In this document: positions 13,001-27,061 of the stretch, piece by piece
Layout of the letters: every line of letters begins with the position of its first letter
Numbering within the stretch: position 1 is the first letter of the stretch
DNA from: Rhynchonema sp. JSB1_4
Lineage: Eukaryota; Nematoda; Chromadorea; Monhysterida; Xyalidae
Assembly: GCA_030248065.1 (NCBI GenBank)
Contig: JASAMV010003697.1
Span: forward strand, 42,461 to 106,460
Direction of reading: 5' to 3'
Length of the DNA stretch: 64,000 bases
The notes under the pieces: generated by a model
What the model saw: the letters and a program-made list of their open reading frames with translations, nothing else
The model's database searches: none
What the model was told of the DNA's origin: nothing
Translations under genes and position numbers: made by a program

Positions 13001-16000
13001 TTGTCCAGTGCTCGTCTCCTTCGAAAACTGCCTTTTAGTCAATGCTTTTCCGCTTACGTTTTCTCTCAACCGACAAAGTTGGGCTGGAGCCTCTTCTGTT
13101 TTTGGCGATTTGCTGCTGGCGCTTTTGTCACTGGCAAGGCTCAGGGTGCCATTGTGCAATCTGGCATTATGGGCACCAACTGCACCCACATATCCAACGC
13201 AATGCGTGCCCACAAGCAGAATCGGATTAAAGAAAATTTTTATTGTCAAACCTTTCTAAATTTTTTTTAAATTGTTACTTTTTTGATCCAACCCTGCCCA
13301 CAAGCAGGCTACAAGAAATAAAAATTCCCCAAGCGGCACGAATGAAATACGGTTCCCTGGCTGATTGACATAAAAGAACGATACTAGATTGCAGCATTTT
13401 GTTGATGCTAGCACTGCAATAAACGTATGTAAGTGTTTTCTGAGCTGTTTGATGCCGAACAGCAGATATTGAACCATACGTAACAAGGCACAGAAAGGTT
13501 CCACCAAGAATTGGTCAGACGGTAAGGTGCTTTGAGGGCACGCCCTTGCCGCATGCCACAGAATACATTTCACCAAAATGCATGTCGTGTTCGGTATTGC
13601 CGTTCACAGACGCGTAAACAGGTCTAAAAATGAAGCATGGATAGGCTCACGTGTAATTTTTTGTCAAAAAATTGGCTAACATGACCCAAATTATAAAATT
13701 CCGCGTAGAAGGTGCTTTTTAAATCACCCTACGGGGGAAATTTCGATCAGTTTAAAAAAGTTACGATCGAAAAAATTAAAAATTTTTGCTAAAAAATTTA
13801 TTTTTTTAGCTAAATTTCATGTTGTCTGCTTTACTTCGTTCAGCCGCAAGGACACTTAAAGCGGGAAACCGTATGTCCAACGGTCACAAAAACAACGATC
13901 AAGCGAGATAAACCACGTTAAAACTGTCAGAATTTATTTTTGAAAAGTTGCTTTCAGTAACAAACGCGAGCTTGTGCCGACTTACGCTCACCCTTTTGAT
14001 CATGAAAGGCAGTGAGACTGAGACAAGAACCAGCTCGCTGACAGATGAAAGCTTTGTGAAACATTTCACACGTGGCTGTTGGCAGTTGAGCTGGTTGGAT
14101 TTCCTGCTAAATGTTCTGCTCTTGCCTGATCAAAAGAGTGAGCGTAAGTCGGCACAAGCTCGCGTTTGTTCCTGAAAACAAGATTTTAAAAATTAATTGT
14201 GACAATTTTAACGTGTCTTATCTTGTTTGAACGTTGTTTTTGTGATCGCAGATTATATACAGTGAGATTTTATTGCGAAAGGCCGGATTCTGAGAGCATG
14301 CGATATCCGGTTGCCCGGTTTAAGGCTGTAAAGTTTGAAAATAAAGCTGGAGACGATTGCTCGTTTTTTGGGCAATTGCACAAACCCGCAGCTGCTTACA
14401 CGCAGCCAGTATTAGCCGATCAGCTGCACACTGTTTTGCGGGCTGTTTAAAAATCTAATACCCCAGCCAAAAAATTGGCCGCGTGTAGGATTGTTTTAAC
14501 GATGGCTGTTTGCCCTTAATTTTGTGTGCTACTGCTCTGCATATTGTGCTTGGTCATTATTGTAATAACTCTTATAAATTACGAAACATAAAGCTGAACC
14601 AGGGCAAAGACCAGCCGCAGCGTGATGCACGCACGCGCACGCGCCACAGTGTGTAATGCACGGGCGCTTGCGTCAAGCGTGACGTGGTTAATAGACAACT
14701 TTCATATACCCTATAGGGTTTTCTGATGCGCTGAATTCATATCTGGAGTTAAAAATAAACAAATAAACGCTAAAAGTGGCGAATCATGGAATCCCGTAGT
14801 TTTGCGTTCCCAAAAGTGCCTTTGATGTCGACTCGTTGATGCATACCGACTTGGCGTTCTAAAAATGAAAAAAAATATGTTTCAGTCTCATTTGATAACA
14901 ACTGACATTAATATGCGATCAAGTTTAGGCTCCGGTAGCAATTCGACATTTTGCAAAAAAAACTTTTGTGCACAATAATGCGTGCAAATTCGTCTTTTGT
15001 CAATTTTAGCGTTTATTTGTTTATTTTTGACATCAGATGTGAATTCAGCGCGTCAGAAAACCCCACAGGGTATATCAAAGTTGTCTATTAACCACGTCAC
15101 GCTTGACGCAAGCGCCCGTGCATTACACACTGTAGCGCGTGCATCACGCTGCTGCTGGTCTTTGCTCTGGTTCAGCTCTATGTTTCGTAATTTACAAGAG
15201 TTATTACAATAATGACCAAGCATAATATGCAGAGCAACAGCACACAAAAATTAGTGGCAAACAGCCATCGTTAAAACATTCTTACATGCGGCCAATTTTC
15301 GGCTGGGGGCATTAGATTTTTAAACAGCCAGCAAAATTGTGTGCAGCTGATCGGCTAATACTGGCTGCGTGTAAGCAGCTGCGGGTTTGTGCAATTGCCC
15401 AAAAAACGGGCAATCGTCTGCAGCTTTATTTTCAAACTTTACAGCCTTAAATGTCCTTGCGGCTAAACGAAGTAAAGCAGACAACATGAAATTTAGCAAA
15501 AAAATAAAATTTTTTAGCAAAAATTTTTAATTTTTCGATCGTAACTTTTCTAGCTGATTGGAATTTTCCCCCGTAGGGTGATTTATAAAGCGCTTTTTAC
15601 GCAGAATTTTATAATTTGGGTCATGTTAGCCAATTTTTGGAGGAAACAGTTACACATGAGCCTATCCAATGCTTCATTTTTACACCTGTTTACGCGTCTG
15701 TGAATAGCAAACCGAACACGACATGCATTTTGGTGAAATGTATTCTGTGGCATGCGGCAAAGGCGTGCCCTCAAAGCACCCACCGTCTGACCAATAACAT
15801 TGGTATTTTTGCTTCCGTGCAGCCCTCAAGGCAACCCAGACACGTATTATGTGGCATTTGAGAGTGAAATACCGCTGAAATACAATTTTTTCTTGATGAA
15901 TGTTAGTCCCATCCATCGGTCACATAAAAACAGGGGGTCAGAATTTTTGTGGACAGTGTTGTACTATAAGCAGACGATCCGACCGTGGCCAGGCTCTTAA

Positions 16001-16737
16001 GTAAAGACTGGACAGGAACGCATTTCCGTTCAACAGCATGACGTACAGTATGCATACCGTTCGCATTGTATTATAGTCCTTCATTTTATTCTCGGTCCAA
16101 ACAAAGTATACAGCAAATGTTTCATCGCAACAGCAGCCATAAAGTAACACACGCATGTTTCGAGCCACGTTGTCGACCTGTTGGTTATCATCCACGACGA
16201 TGACTGCTGTTTTCAAGGCGTTGAAACATTTTCTGCATACCGCCTCGGGACTGTTATAAAACGGAAAGACTATACTTACCTGGCCCACTGCATTGAGGTA
16301 TATATCTTGCCAATCAGCGAGTGCCATAGTCACTGCTGTCAACTCGCCGTAACCAACGCCTGATATCTGAGGCTGAAACGAGCGGCTGCTTGTATCGTGT
16401 CACACCGATGCGTCTGCTTCCCTAACAGCACACACTAACCTGGCAAATGTTTTCAGCTTGATCACGAGTTCGGCCATAGTGATGACCGACGTAACAATGT
16501 CCGTCAGCCGATCGGAAATATCGCGTGGTTCCGCCTCCGTTCGAGCTGCAGCTGCTGCTGTACGCTGTAATCAGAGCATTAAAAAGTGCAAACATTTTGT
16601 TTGACTCCTTGCCATAACCTGACATTGTAACGAAACGACAACTAACCGAGTTCGTCCGTGGGGCTGAGCAGCATCAAAGACACAAGGACAATACGATAGC
16701 AGCACCACAAGGTCGATTGTCGAGATTTTGGAGTCAT
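7077..16737 (-). CDS. Secreted multidomain lectin (CTLD, beta-trefoil, 3 CCP-like, PAN)
   Basis: Fourteen exons join in phase to 623 codons: 16647-16737, 16440-16564, 16280-16366, 12666-12807, 12290-12373, 9837-9910, 9561-9689, 9260-9494, 9082-9191, 8894-8999, 8630-8744, 8445-8554, 8132-8362, 7077-7309. Residues 1-30 form a signal peptide (CCYRIVLVSLMLLS). Residues ~40-176 are a C-type lectin domain with CYVGHHYGRTRDQAENIC, GGWVWYENV, the mannose-type Ca2+/sugar motif EPN, and NDWGC...FICEY. Residues ~177-322 resemble a ricin-B-like beta-trefoil (KYRVRNVAYNTRVISVTGAG; CMDDYGGGTTKHW); this is the lectin fold only and no toxin enzyme domain is present. Residues ~323-546 are three CCP/sushi-like modules (CSDGY..VTC..W..C). 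Residues ~547-623 are a PAN/apple module (CMMLCARESWCATYTFFTYN). The likely role is extracellular glycan binding, such as immunity, cuticle or host interaction. Intron 3 (3.5 kb) and intron 5 (2.4 kb) are swollen by nested transposons. The exact function is unknown. Confidence 0.85.
10196..10696 (-). mobile_element. TTAA-flanked piggyBac-like MITE (copy 1)
   Basis: The element runs from ACCGGGCAACCGG to CGGTTTCCCGCT with TTAA on both sides (10192-10195 and 10697-10700). The 12-bp terminal repeats differ at two positions. The interior is a large imperfect palindrome whose centre reads GTGAAATGTTTCAC. No transposase is encoded. It lies in intron 5 of the lectin gene. Confidence 0.85.
10778..10990. 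repeat. Foldback with TATACTCTG end (diverged copy)
   Basis: The left arm AGTATACTCTGATAATAC through GCCTGATCCGTAAAGC pairs with a right arm containing GGATCAGGCAACGCG. It is the same family as 12485-12664 and 59273-59456, but its centre is different and longer. It lies in intron 5 of the lectin gene. Confidence 0.75.
10991..12129. mobile_element. hAT-like MITE interrupted by another
   Basis: The interior (CCGATGATTGCTGCCCTATG; GAATATAAGCTGCAGAAAT) is shared with 21691-22326 and 22661-23304. The right end TTGCCCAACTCTAG is a mutated terminus, and the left terminus is missing. The insertion 11288-11803 splits it. Confidence 0.75.
11288..11803. mobile_element. hAT-like MITE with 8-bp duplication GTCGTATG
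   Basis: The ends are CAGGGTTGGGC and GCCCAACCCTG, flanked by GTCGTATG at 11280-11287 and 11804-11811. An 8-bp duplication plus CAG..CTG ends is typical of hAT transposons. It has long T/A-rich subterminal arms and no coding capacity. A reverse-orientation copy is at 33129-33609. Confidence 0.9.
12485..12664. repeat. 180-bp foldback on a lectin 5' splice site
   Basis: Arms of about 80 bp run from TATACTCTGACAATTCTTTT to CAGTGCAC and complement, around a TCACGTGAC centre. Its right terminus (TATA, 12661-12664) immediately follows exon 12666-12807 in the minus sense and supplies the GTATAC donor. The near-identical sister is at 59273-59456. Confidence 0.85.
13505..15800. mobile_element. Giant foldback (~790-bp arms), interrupted
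   Basis: The left arm is 13505-13855 plus 14324-14775. The right arm is 14998-15451 plus 15455-15800. The unique centre is about 14776-14997. Matching ends include GCACGCCCTTGCCGCATGCC against GGCATGCGGCAAAGGCGTGC, and the inner arms AATAAACAAATAAACGC and complement. A TTAA element (13860-14319) interrupts the left arm only. It fills most of intron 3 of the lectin gene. No transposase frame seen. Confidence 0.8.
13860..14319 (+). mobile_element. TTAA-flanked piggyBac-like MITE (copy 2)
   Basis: The ends AGCGGGAAACCG and CGGTTGCCCGGT are flanked by TTAA (13856-13859 and 14320-14323). The uninterrupted right arm of the host foldback (CAGCCTTAAATGTCC near 15450) shows the empty site with a single TTAA. 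It has an internal palindrome with centre GTGAAACATTTCAC. Confidence 0.9.
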
Positions 16738-19700
16738 TCTTCCCGTTTGCATGTGTATGTATGTGTGTGACAAGCAATAATAAGAGGATTGTTGCGTTTG
16801 ACAGACCAGTTGGTGCCCGACCACTACAAACTGCAAAAGCGAACTGCCGTTGTCTCTGGTATTAAATAATTTGATGTCTGTACGTGCCGAAACGTTTCAA
16901 ATGAAGCGTACCATAAACAGTCAAATGAGCTGCAGTATAATGCTGAGCTTGTTTTTTGTTTGACCTTGTCCTCATGGATATTGGCTTGTTTTGATGACAA
17001 CAGCAGCCTCAAACCAACGCCGGCCGCACAGAAACTGTTGAATAGGTAACTGGATTTGATGCTATTGATGCGAACTGCAAGCTGCGTGTGCCACGCATGG
17101 TCTTATATGATGTGCTTGATTTTGCAAGGCGGTGACCATCATGTATAAGGTGGTCCAAAAGTAGCTACAGTAGGTTAATAACGACCTGTTGCACACTCAT
17201 ACGAAAAGGCTTCAGACGGTCTAAAAAATAGGCAACGAGGTTTTTCGGACAAGGAAAATCCGAAATTACCTTAGAGCTCCACCAGATAGACCCGAAACCC
17301 GAAATATAATGTTTTCCTATGTCCATGTTTCGGGCTTCGGGAAAAACCCGAAACCCGAAACACAATGCATGATAATTGAAAATGTTTCGGTTTTGCCACT
17401 TTTAGTTGACGTGAACAATGTACATACATACATACAGTATATACTGTCAGTCGAAACATTTTCGATTATCATACTTCGTGTTTCGGGTTTCGGGGTTTTT
17501 TTTTTCAAAAGAGATCTGTGGTGACCGCTTATGTTTCACTCAACCTACAAAATTGAGCTGGAGCATTTTCGGTTTATGGTGGTAGTCACTGGCGTTTCTG
17601 TCGTTGACAAGCCCCAGGGCGCCATTGCAGTCTGACATTGTGGACCGAAACTGTATCCACAGATCAAACACAATGCGTTCCCACAAGGCTAGATCGTATC
17701 GTTATTGATCTATCATCTTTGTGTAAAGCAGATTCCACAAGACACCCACCCAGTGCCCGAAACCCGAAACATGGACATAGAAAAAATGTATTTCGGGTTT
17801 CAGGACTATCTGGCTGAGCCCCTAGTTTTTTGGCCCGGTCAACTTGGGTTCAAGACATAGGGCCCATCAAATATGAGTAAAAAAGACGGGCACTAAGATT
17901 TCTTGGACCCATAAATGTCCGGGCTAAAAGATGAGGTCATTTTCTGATTCCCTGTGACGAAACCCCCCGTTACCCAATTTTCAGCCTGTTGACGCCTTTA
18001 TTATTATTATTATTCTGCTGGCAACTCGGAAAAACTTCCGTAAGTTTGGTCAAATGACCCGAACGGCCTGCACTAACAATTTCAACCGCTCAAAGCTAAG
18101 CTCAATTAATATCACATATCATGGAAACTAAGCTTTTACATAAGCGGGTTCATTGCTTCCGTTCCCAGAAGGTGACAATCACATTTGAGTGTCCAACATG
18201 GACCTGCGCTCCTTCCACGTGGTTGTGGTTAGGCGATCATCGGTGCGCGGGGTTGGGTTGAGACGTGCAGTAACCCTTCATTCTTCACTTATTGTTCCGT
18301 GTTCTTTTAACTATTTTCTTCTTCGTTGATTAGCCATAGATTTCGCACCATTTTACAACCATCGACGGGTTGAGGGAATTAATTAAAGTTAATCATTTGT
18401 CAAAATAACTGTGAAGGTTGCTGTTGTTTTGGAAATTTTTGGTCAGATCCGGGTCAGTTTGGTGATGATGGCAATTATGCTTGAAAGATCCAAAATTCAA
18501 AAACTCAGAGTCAGCGCAAAAAAACCGCTTCCCCTGTTGACGCCTTTTCGTATGAGCGTCCACGCTCGTCATCCTTAACATGGCGTAGCTACTTTTGGAC
18601 CACCCTACATTTGATGACCGATGCACCAGGTACCAAATGACAATAAAAACAAAGTCCGTGGCAGATGCATAATGGAACCGCAAACATGATATTGCAGGTA
18701 CTAGCACTAGTGGTGCTTTTTCTGGTCTCATGCATTTAACATTGGCATTGATTTTGGGAACCGTGCGCGGTTGCTAGTGACTGTGCTGCGCTTGCACAAA
18801 GCGAAGTTTTTCAGAGCGCTTGCAGATAAAAAGTGACCGTTTCGCGTGGGAAAATCTAAAAAAAATTTCTGGGTTTTGAAGTCAGTCAATATAGAACTCG
18901 TGCAAATTTTGAAATGTTGCCTGCGGCGCTTATATTTCAGTTTGAAATGGTGTTGTGATGGACTCATACAGTTCCCTGACATCCCAACAACCGCTGCATC
19001 TTGTATAAAACAGGACACCCCCATACCGTATTCTGTACAGTTATTGAGCGTGTCGTAAGCTGTGGTCAGATTCCACGTTGCTGGCCTGTTTGCAGTTGTG
19101 TGGATTAGTTATTTGTTGCTTTTAACACGCAAAGTAAGTATGGTGTAAGTCTTTATCTCTCTTCAAATTTATCTTCAAATCCACAAACAGAAGATTGGTC
19201 TTCCTTTTGTCATGTGCAGTATGTATACCCACACCTTCGAGGTTTTCAAAGTCATGACCAAAGGGATTTAGATCGCAGGTGATTGACTTAAACATGCAAG
19301 TCAGTGGAAAAGTTCTCTTTAGTGTCCCTAAAAACATACCTTACTAACATGATTTCAGAAATTTCATTCCTCACGAAACCAATTTTTTGGCTCCGGAATA
19401 AAAAAAGTGATTTTTAAAAAAAAGTTTTTTTTAAAAAGTTCGATAATAAAATTTTTTTAACCCAACCCTGCTGGTGAGACCCAGTGGGGCCGTGTGTTAA
19501 GGACCTGTGATCATAAATTTGAATTGATTGCTTTTGCACCTAAAGTACAAGGTCAATGCAAAATAAAATAAGTAAAATAAAATAAATAGCAAATGATCCA
19601 ACAGAATGACTCGGCTATGGCCCCGGTGTTAAAAATACGTAATCGTAACTACATAACCTCTACTACTGACGACATTTTGGCTACTACTACGCATTGACTT

Positions 19701-19798
19701 GTAATTGGAATGCTCTTGCCGTGAACAGTGGATTTTTAAACAAAATGCGCCCAAAATTACAAAAAACTTGTTAAAATTCGAGTTTTAATAATTTTTGT
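16738..19798. other. Intergenic with Harbinger-like and other repeats
   Basis: No gene recognised. About 17274-17816 has CTCCACCAGATAGACCCGAA and inverted ends related to 32064-32324, with an insert (about 17512-17760) similar to about 13025-13230. A short ATT microsatellite is at 17999-18014. Bases 18900-19470 are the inverted copy of the 4736-5345 element, and 19471-19655 mirrors 4550-4735. Confidence 0.55.
18900..19470 (-). mobile_element. Truncated hAT-like MITE (copy 2)
   Basis: It ends in CCCAACCCTG at 19470 with flank CTGGTGAG, the mirror of the flank at 4736. The interior matches 56063-56822. It is one half of an inverted segmental duplication that also contains the receptor genes. 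Confidence 0.7.
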
Positions 19799-22700
19799 TC
19801 ATGATGCAGTCGGCGCGACGTGCACGACATTTGTGGTCTTCGGGCCTCGCAACTTCTGATACGATCGTTTCCATCCCTGTCGGGCGTCCTTCGACAACGC
19901 GGTCACCACGTATGGATTGGCCGTGTATTGAATGGTGGTGTTGATGGTGTACACGAATGAAAAGTACCAGTCGAAGCTGCGTCCAAAGAAAATCTGAAAG
20001 CGCACGCATAGATTTAGGACAAACGGACATGAATTAGGTTTGTATAAAAAGTTGCATCACTTGATGAATCCAAAACACCAGCATGTTAAAGCATGGAATC
20101 GTCATCACAACACCAATCAGACTCAGGCGAATTCCACCGTTTGTTCCACCGCCGCCGCCGTTGCTGCTGTTCGATCCCTGTGACATCACTTTGAACTCTG
20201 GATGTTTAAAGTACGGTATGTACTATTACACTTTGGCACGTGCCAACAATTTACGGGTGAAACGTACCGGGCCATTTGACATTGCCGACAGCTTTTTGAA
20301 CACAACGACGTACAGCACTGACCCAACCAAAGCTACCGTAGTCGCAATCACCTTGAATGAATGGTTTGGTAATGTTGGTACAGTAACGATGTACGGCACA
20401 ACAACCGATTATAACCAACAGCGTAGGTCACGGTCACAATGTGCTGCCATGGTTGAGTCAAATGTCTCGACAAATAGATGTTCTGCAATGCAAATGGTGA
20501 TGGATCACCAAGCTTGATTTCGGCTCGAAATTCATTTTCTGCCATAAGTAACCGTGTGATTTCCATCGTCGTATCTTCCCGGCCACGCAATCGTGAGCTC
20601 TTGACCCAAAGACGGCAGGCACGCGCACAAACTCAACACAACAATGCCGAACTTTACGTGACGAATGCGTTTTTGCCATATCTGAAGTTATTCTGCACTT
20701 CAGTGCGTGTGTGCCTCCTGTGCCTGGTGCACAGAAGCCCACATTCATATACCCGTATGTTCAGATATGGTGGAAACTGGCTGCTCTGCACCACGGGTGT
20801 GCACCAGCTACATGGAAATTTGCTCTGCACTGTGCGCTTGAGCATCAGATATCAAGCCGACATGCTGTCTGCGGTAAAGGGTACTGGGCCGATTCGGATT
20901 CGTGCACCGGGCCGAGGTCAAAGACAGTTTGGAGTGCCACAGTTGGATCCGTTGGGAGTCTGTGGTATCTTAAGGCCATATGAACTGTTTGGGATTGACA
21001 ATGATTGTGATTATTGATGCATATTCACAACCTTTTGGAAATATTCACCTGAGACGTGCATATTCAGTTTTGTCTAAGTCTCAATATGAGGCGGGGAGGA
21101 TGTTGTGACACTTTTCTGTGGGTCTACGTTGTGACGAGGCAGCATGTCAGCTTAGAACACTCACATATCTTACAACAGCTTGCGAACGCTATAATGTGTG
21201 CTCTGACGTTGCGTGTTCAGTTGCAGTGCAGTTCGGACTTGTGAATTTTGCGAATATGTAAATGAATCTATCTTTCGTCGCGACACGGCCGTTCAGGGGA
21301 CTGTATATTTAGGGGGCTCTATCCTAAGATACAGCAGAGCCGCATAAATAGAGGCTCTATTTATGCGGCTCTGCTGTATCTTAGGACAATGTTAGCCTAA
21401 AGGAAGGACTTTTGGACCACCCTGCACACAGTTAGGGACACCGTCCCAAGAGCGTGCAGCACCCACCTCTACGTGATTAGTCGGTTTCGCTACGCCAGTA
21501 TATCGATTAAAAGCGATGGCCAACACCAACAAGTTAGCTGCATTGATGGAGAACACCTGAGTGGTGTAAGTCGCCCGCAGGAGAACCGTATCGTAGGTCA
21601 ACAGGAACCGAAGGGACTCCTGCGTTGGTTGACAAATAAAGAAGTTTATACTGTTTCATTGTAGCGATATACATATGTATGATTCCTACTCAGGGTTGGG
21701 CAACAAAGAATTTTTAATTACGGTATTTTTAAACAAAGGTTTAAAAAATTTTTTGAAAATTTTTGCGGGGGAACAAAATGTTCTAAAACGTCCAAAAATG
21801 GCCTTTTTGGGGGTTATTTTTCTGTCATTTTTTCTCAAGGGTCGAAAAATTTTCTTCACAAAATCACCTTTGGGGCATGTATTTCGTATCTAAGATGCCC
21901 CAAATGATGTTATCATACCTTCCCGTGATACCTGGGACACAGTATGCATGTACCTACGTGGTACTTCGATGTCATATCCCATCAGGTCGGTCACATACTG
22001 TACGACTGATTCAGCTACCCGACAAGTATTTCTGCAGCTTATATTCTCAATTCCGTGTGGTTTATGAATGAATCTTGCTTATTCGACCACAAATTGTTGT
22101 GTCTGCATCGGTCCATATCAAGCGCAGATTGTTGGATCGCACCGAAATGACGTAAACACCCACCATAAGTGATGCAAACCAAGCCACAAAAGTGACTTGT
22201 CAATTAAAGTTGCGTTTTTCGCGTTTTTGCGCGTTTTTTAGGCAAATTTGGTAAAATTTCCCCGAATCTGAGACTTTAAAAAAAATTTCAAAAAAAACTT
22301 GTTTAAAAAATTTTTTTCCAACCCTGTTCCTACTCATTGCCGTTCAAAAGGGTTAATCGGCATTCTTCAGAAGCAAGCAATGTGAGATATGTATAGCTTT
22401 TTGGCAGCAGACTCGATGTTGTACAATAACGAGGAGCATTATGTGCATTTTATTGAATTGTAAATGATTGTGTGTGTAGTATTGAGCTTCACAATTCTTA
22501 CTGCTTGGGTGTGTGTAGTTTCACGATGCTGTCTTAGTAAGGTAAACACATAAAATAAACCATACAAAGCGAATTAGGTGGTGCACATGTGTTTCTGAAC
22601 GCACGAACGAAACATTATGCACAAAAAAGCAGGATTTTGGATTGTACAAACACTCCCCGTCAGGGTTGGGAAAAATTTTTTTAAACAAGCTATTTTTAAA

Positions 22701-23598
22701 ATAATGTAAAAAAAATTTTTTTATAAAGTCTGAGATTCGGGGAAATTTTTACCAAATTTGCCTAAAAAAACGCGCAAAAACGCGAAAAAATGCAACTTTA
22801 ATTGACATCACTTATGAAGGGTGTTTACGTCATTTCGGTGCGATCCAACAGTCTGTGCTTGATATGGACCGATGATTGCTGCTCTGTGGTATCGGACACA
22901 ACAGTTTGTGCCGAATAAGCAAGATTCATTCATAAACCATAAACACAGAATTGAGAATATAAGCTGCAGAAATACTTGTCGGGTAGCTGAATCAGTCGTA
23001 TATGACCGACCTGATGGGCATCGAAGTACCATGTAGGTACATGCATACTGTGTCCCATGTATCACGGGAAGGTATAATAACATCATTTGGGGGTGTCTCA
23101 GGTACCAAATACATGCCCCAAAGGTGATTTTGTGATGAAAATTTTTCGACCCTTGAGAAAAAATGGCAAAAAATAACCACCAGAAAGGCCATTTATGGAC
23201 GTTTTAGAACATTTTGATCCCCGAAAAATTTTAAAGAAATGTTTTTTCAATTTTTTTCAAAAACCTTTTTTAAAACTTTTTTTAAATTTTTTTGCCTAAC
23301 CCTGCTCCCCGTTATTATTCTTGAAAAGTGACAATAACGTACGTAACTGGCGATCCATTGACAGACACGATTTACGTACGAGAGAGCCATGGCCGTTAGA
23401 TCACAAAGCCCAATGCCAAAAGTCAACGTGAAGAACGACGACTGTAATCCTTGCGGGTGGTTGAGACCTCCAGATGGCGGGTGCTTTCGATTCCATCGCA
23501 ACATCCACAGAAACGCGGCGCACACAAAAAGATTCAGATCACGCCAATAATTGGCTAACTGCCAGAACTTTAACGCCGCTTCAGCGACGGTCACCATC
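19799..23598 (-). CDS. Serpentine 7TM receptor, copy B (329 aa)
   Basis: Seven exons: 23343-23598 (ATG at 23597), 21473-21619, 20553-20681, 20420-20482, 20268-20351, 20061-20177, 19799-19993. From the ATG, all exon lengths are multiples of three and total 330 codons. TM1 is near residues 19-36 (LNLFVCAAFLWML), TM2 near 50-75 (SSFFTLTFGIGLCDLTAM), TM3 near 106-122 (AANLLVLAIAFNRYTG, with NRY in the DRY position), TM4 in FGIVVLSLCACLPSL, then N-glycosylation site NHT, TM5 VIATTVALVGSVLYVVV, TM6 GVVMTIPCFNMLVFWI, TM7 ending TANPYVVTALSKDAR. It should be a plasma-membrane GPCR, probably chemosensory, resembling nematode serpentine families. The acceptor TTTTATAG lies one base before the ATG and could be a trans-splice site. 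Intron 1 (21620-23342) contains two hAT-like elements. An upstream exon-like stretch at about 25461-25581 is unplaced. Confidence 0.8.
21323..21385. repeat. Perfect palindrome, 31-bp arms, 1-bp spacer
   Basis: The left arm is 21323-21353 (starts CCTAAGATACAGCAGAGCC) and the right arm is 21355-21385. They are exact complements around a single G at 21354. It is intronic in receptor copy B. Confidence 0.95.
21691..22326. mobile_element. hAT-like MITE, duplication TTCCTACT
   Basis: The ends are CAGGGTTGGGC and CCAACCCTG. TTCCTACT is present at 21683-21690 and 22327-22334. It is the same family as 22661-23304 but in inverted orientation. Confidence 0.9.
22661..23304. mobile_element. hAT-like MITE, duplication CTCCCCGT
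   Basis: The ends are CAGGGTTGGGA and CCTAACCCTG. CTCCCCGT is present at 22653-22660 and 23305-23312. It lies in intron 1 of receptor copy B and is non-coding. Confidence 0.9.

Positions 23599-27061
<3,463 letters not shown>

Noticed and set aside
20711..21017. Plus-strand frames of 90-179 codons opposite receptor copy B
   Set aside because: They are largely antisense to the spliced receptor exons or intron sequence; no independent motif.
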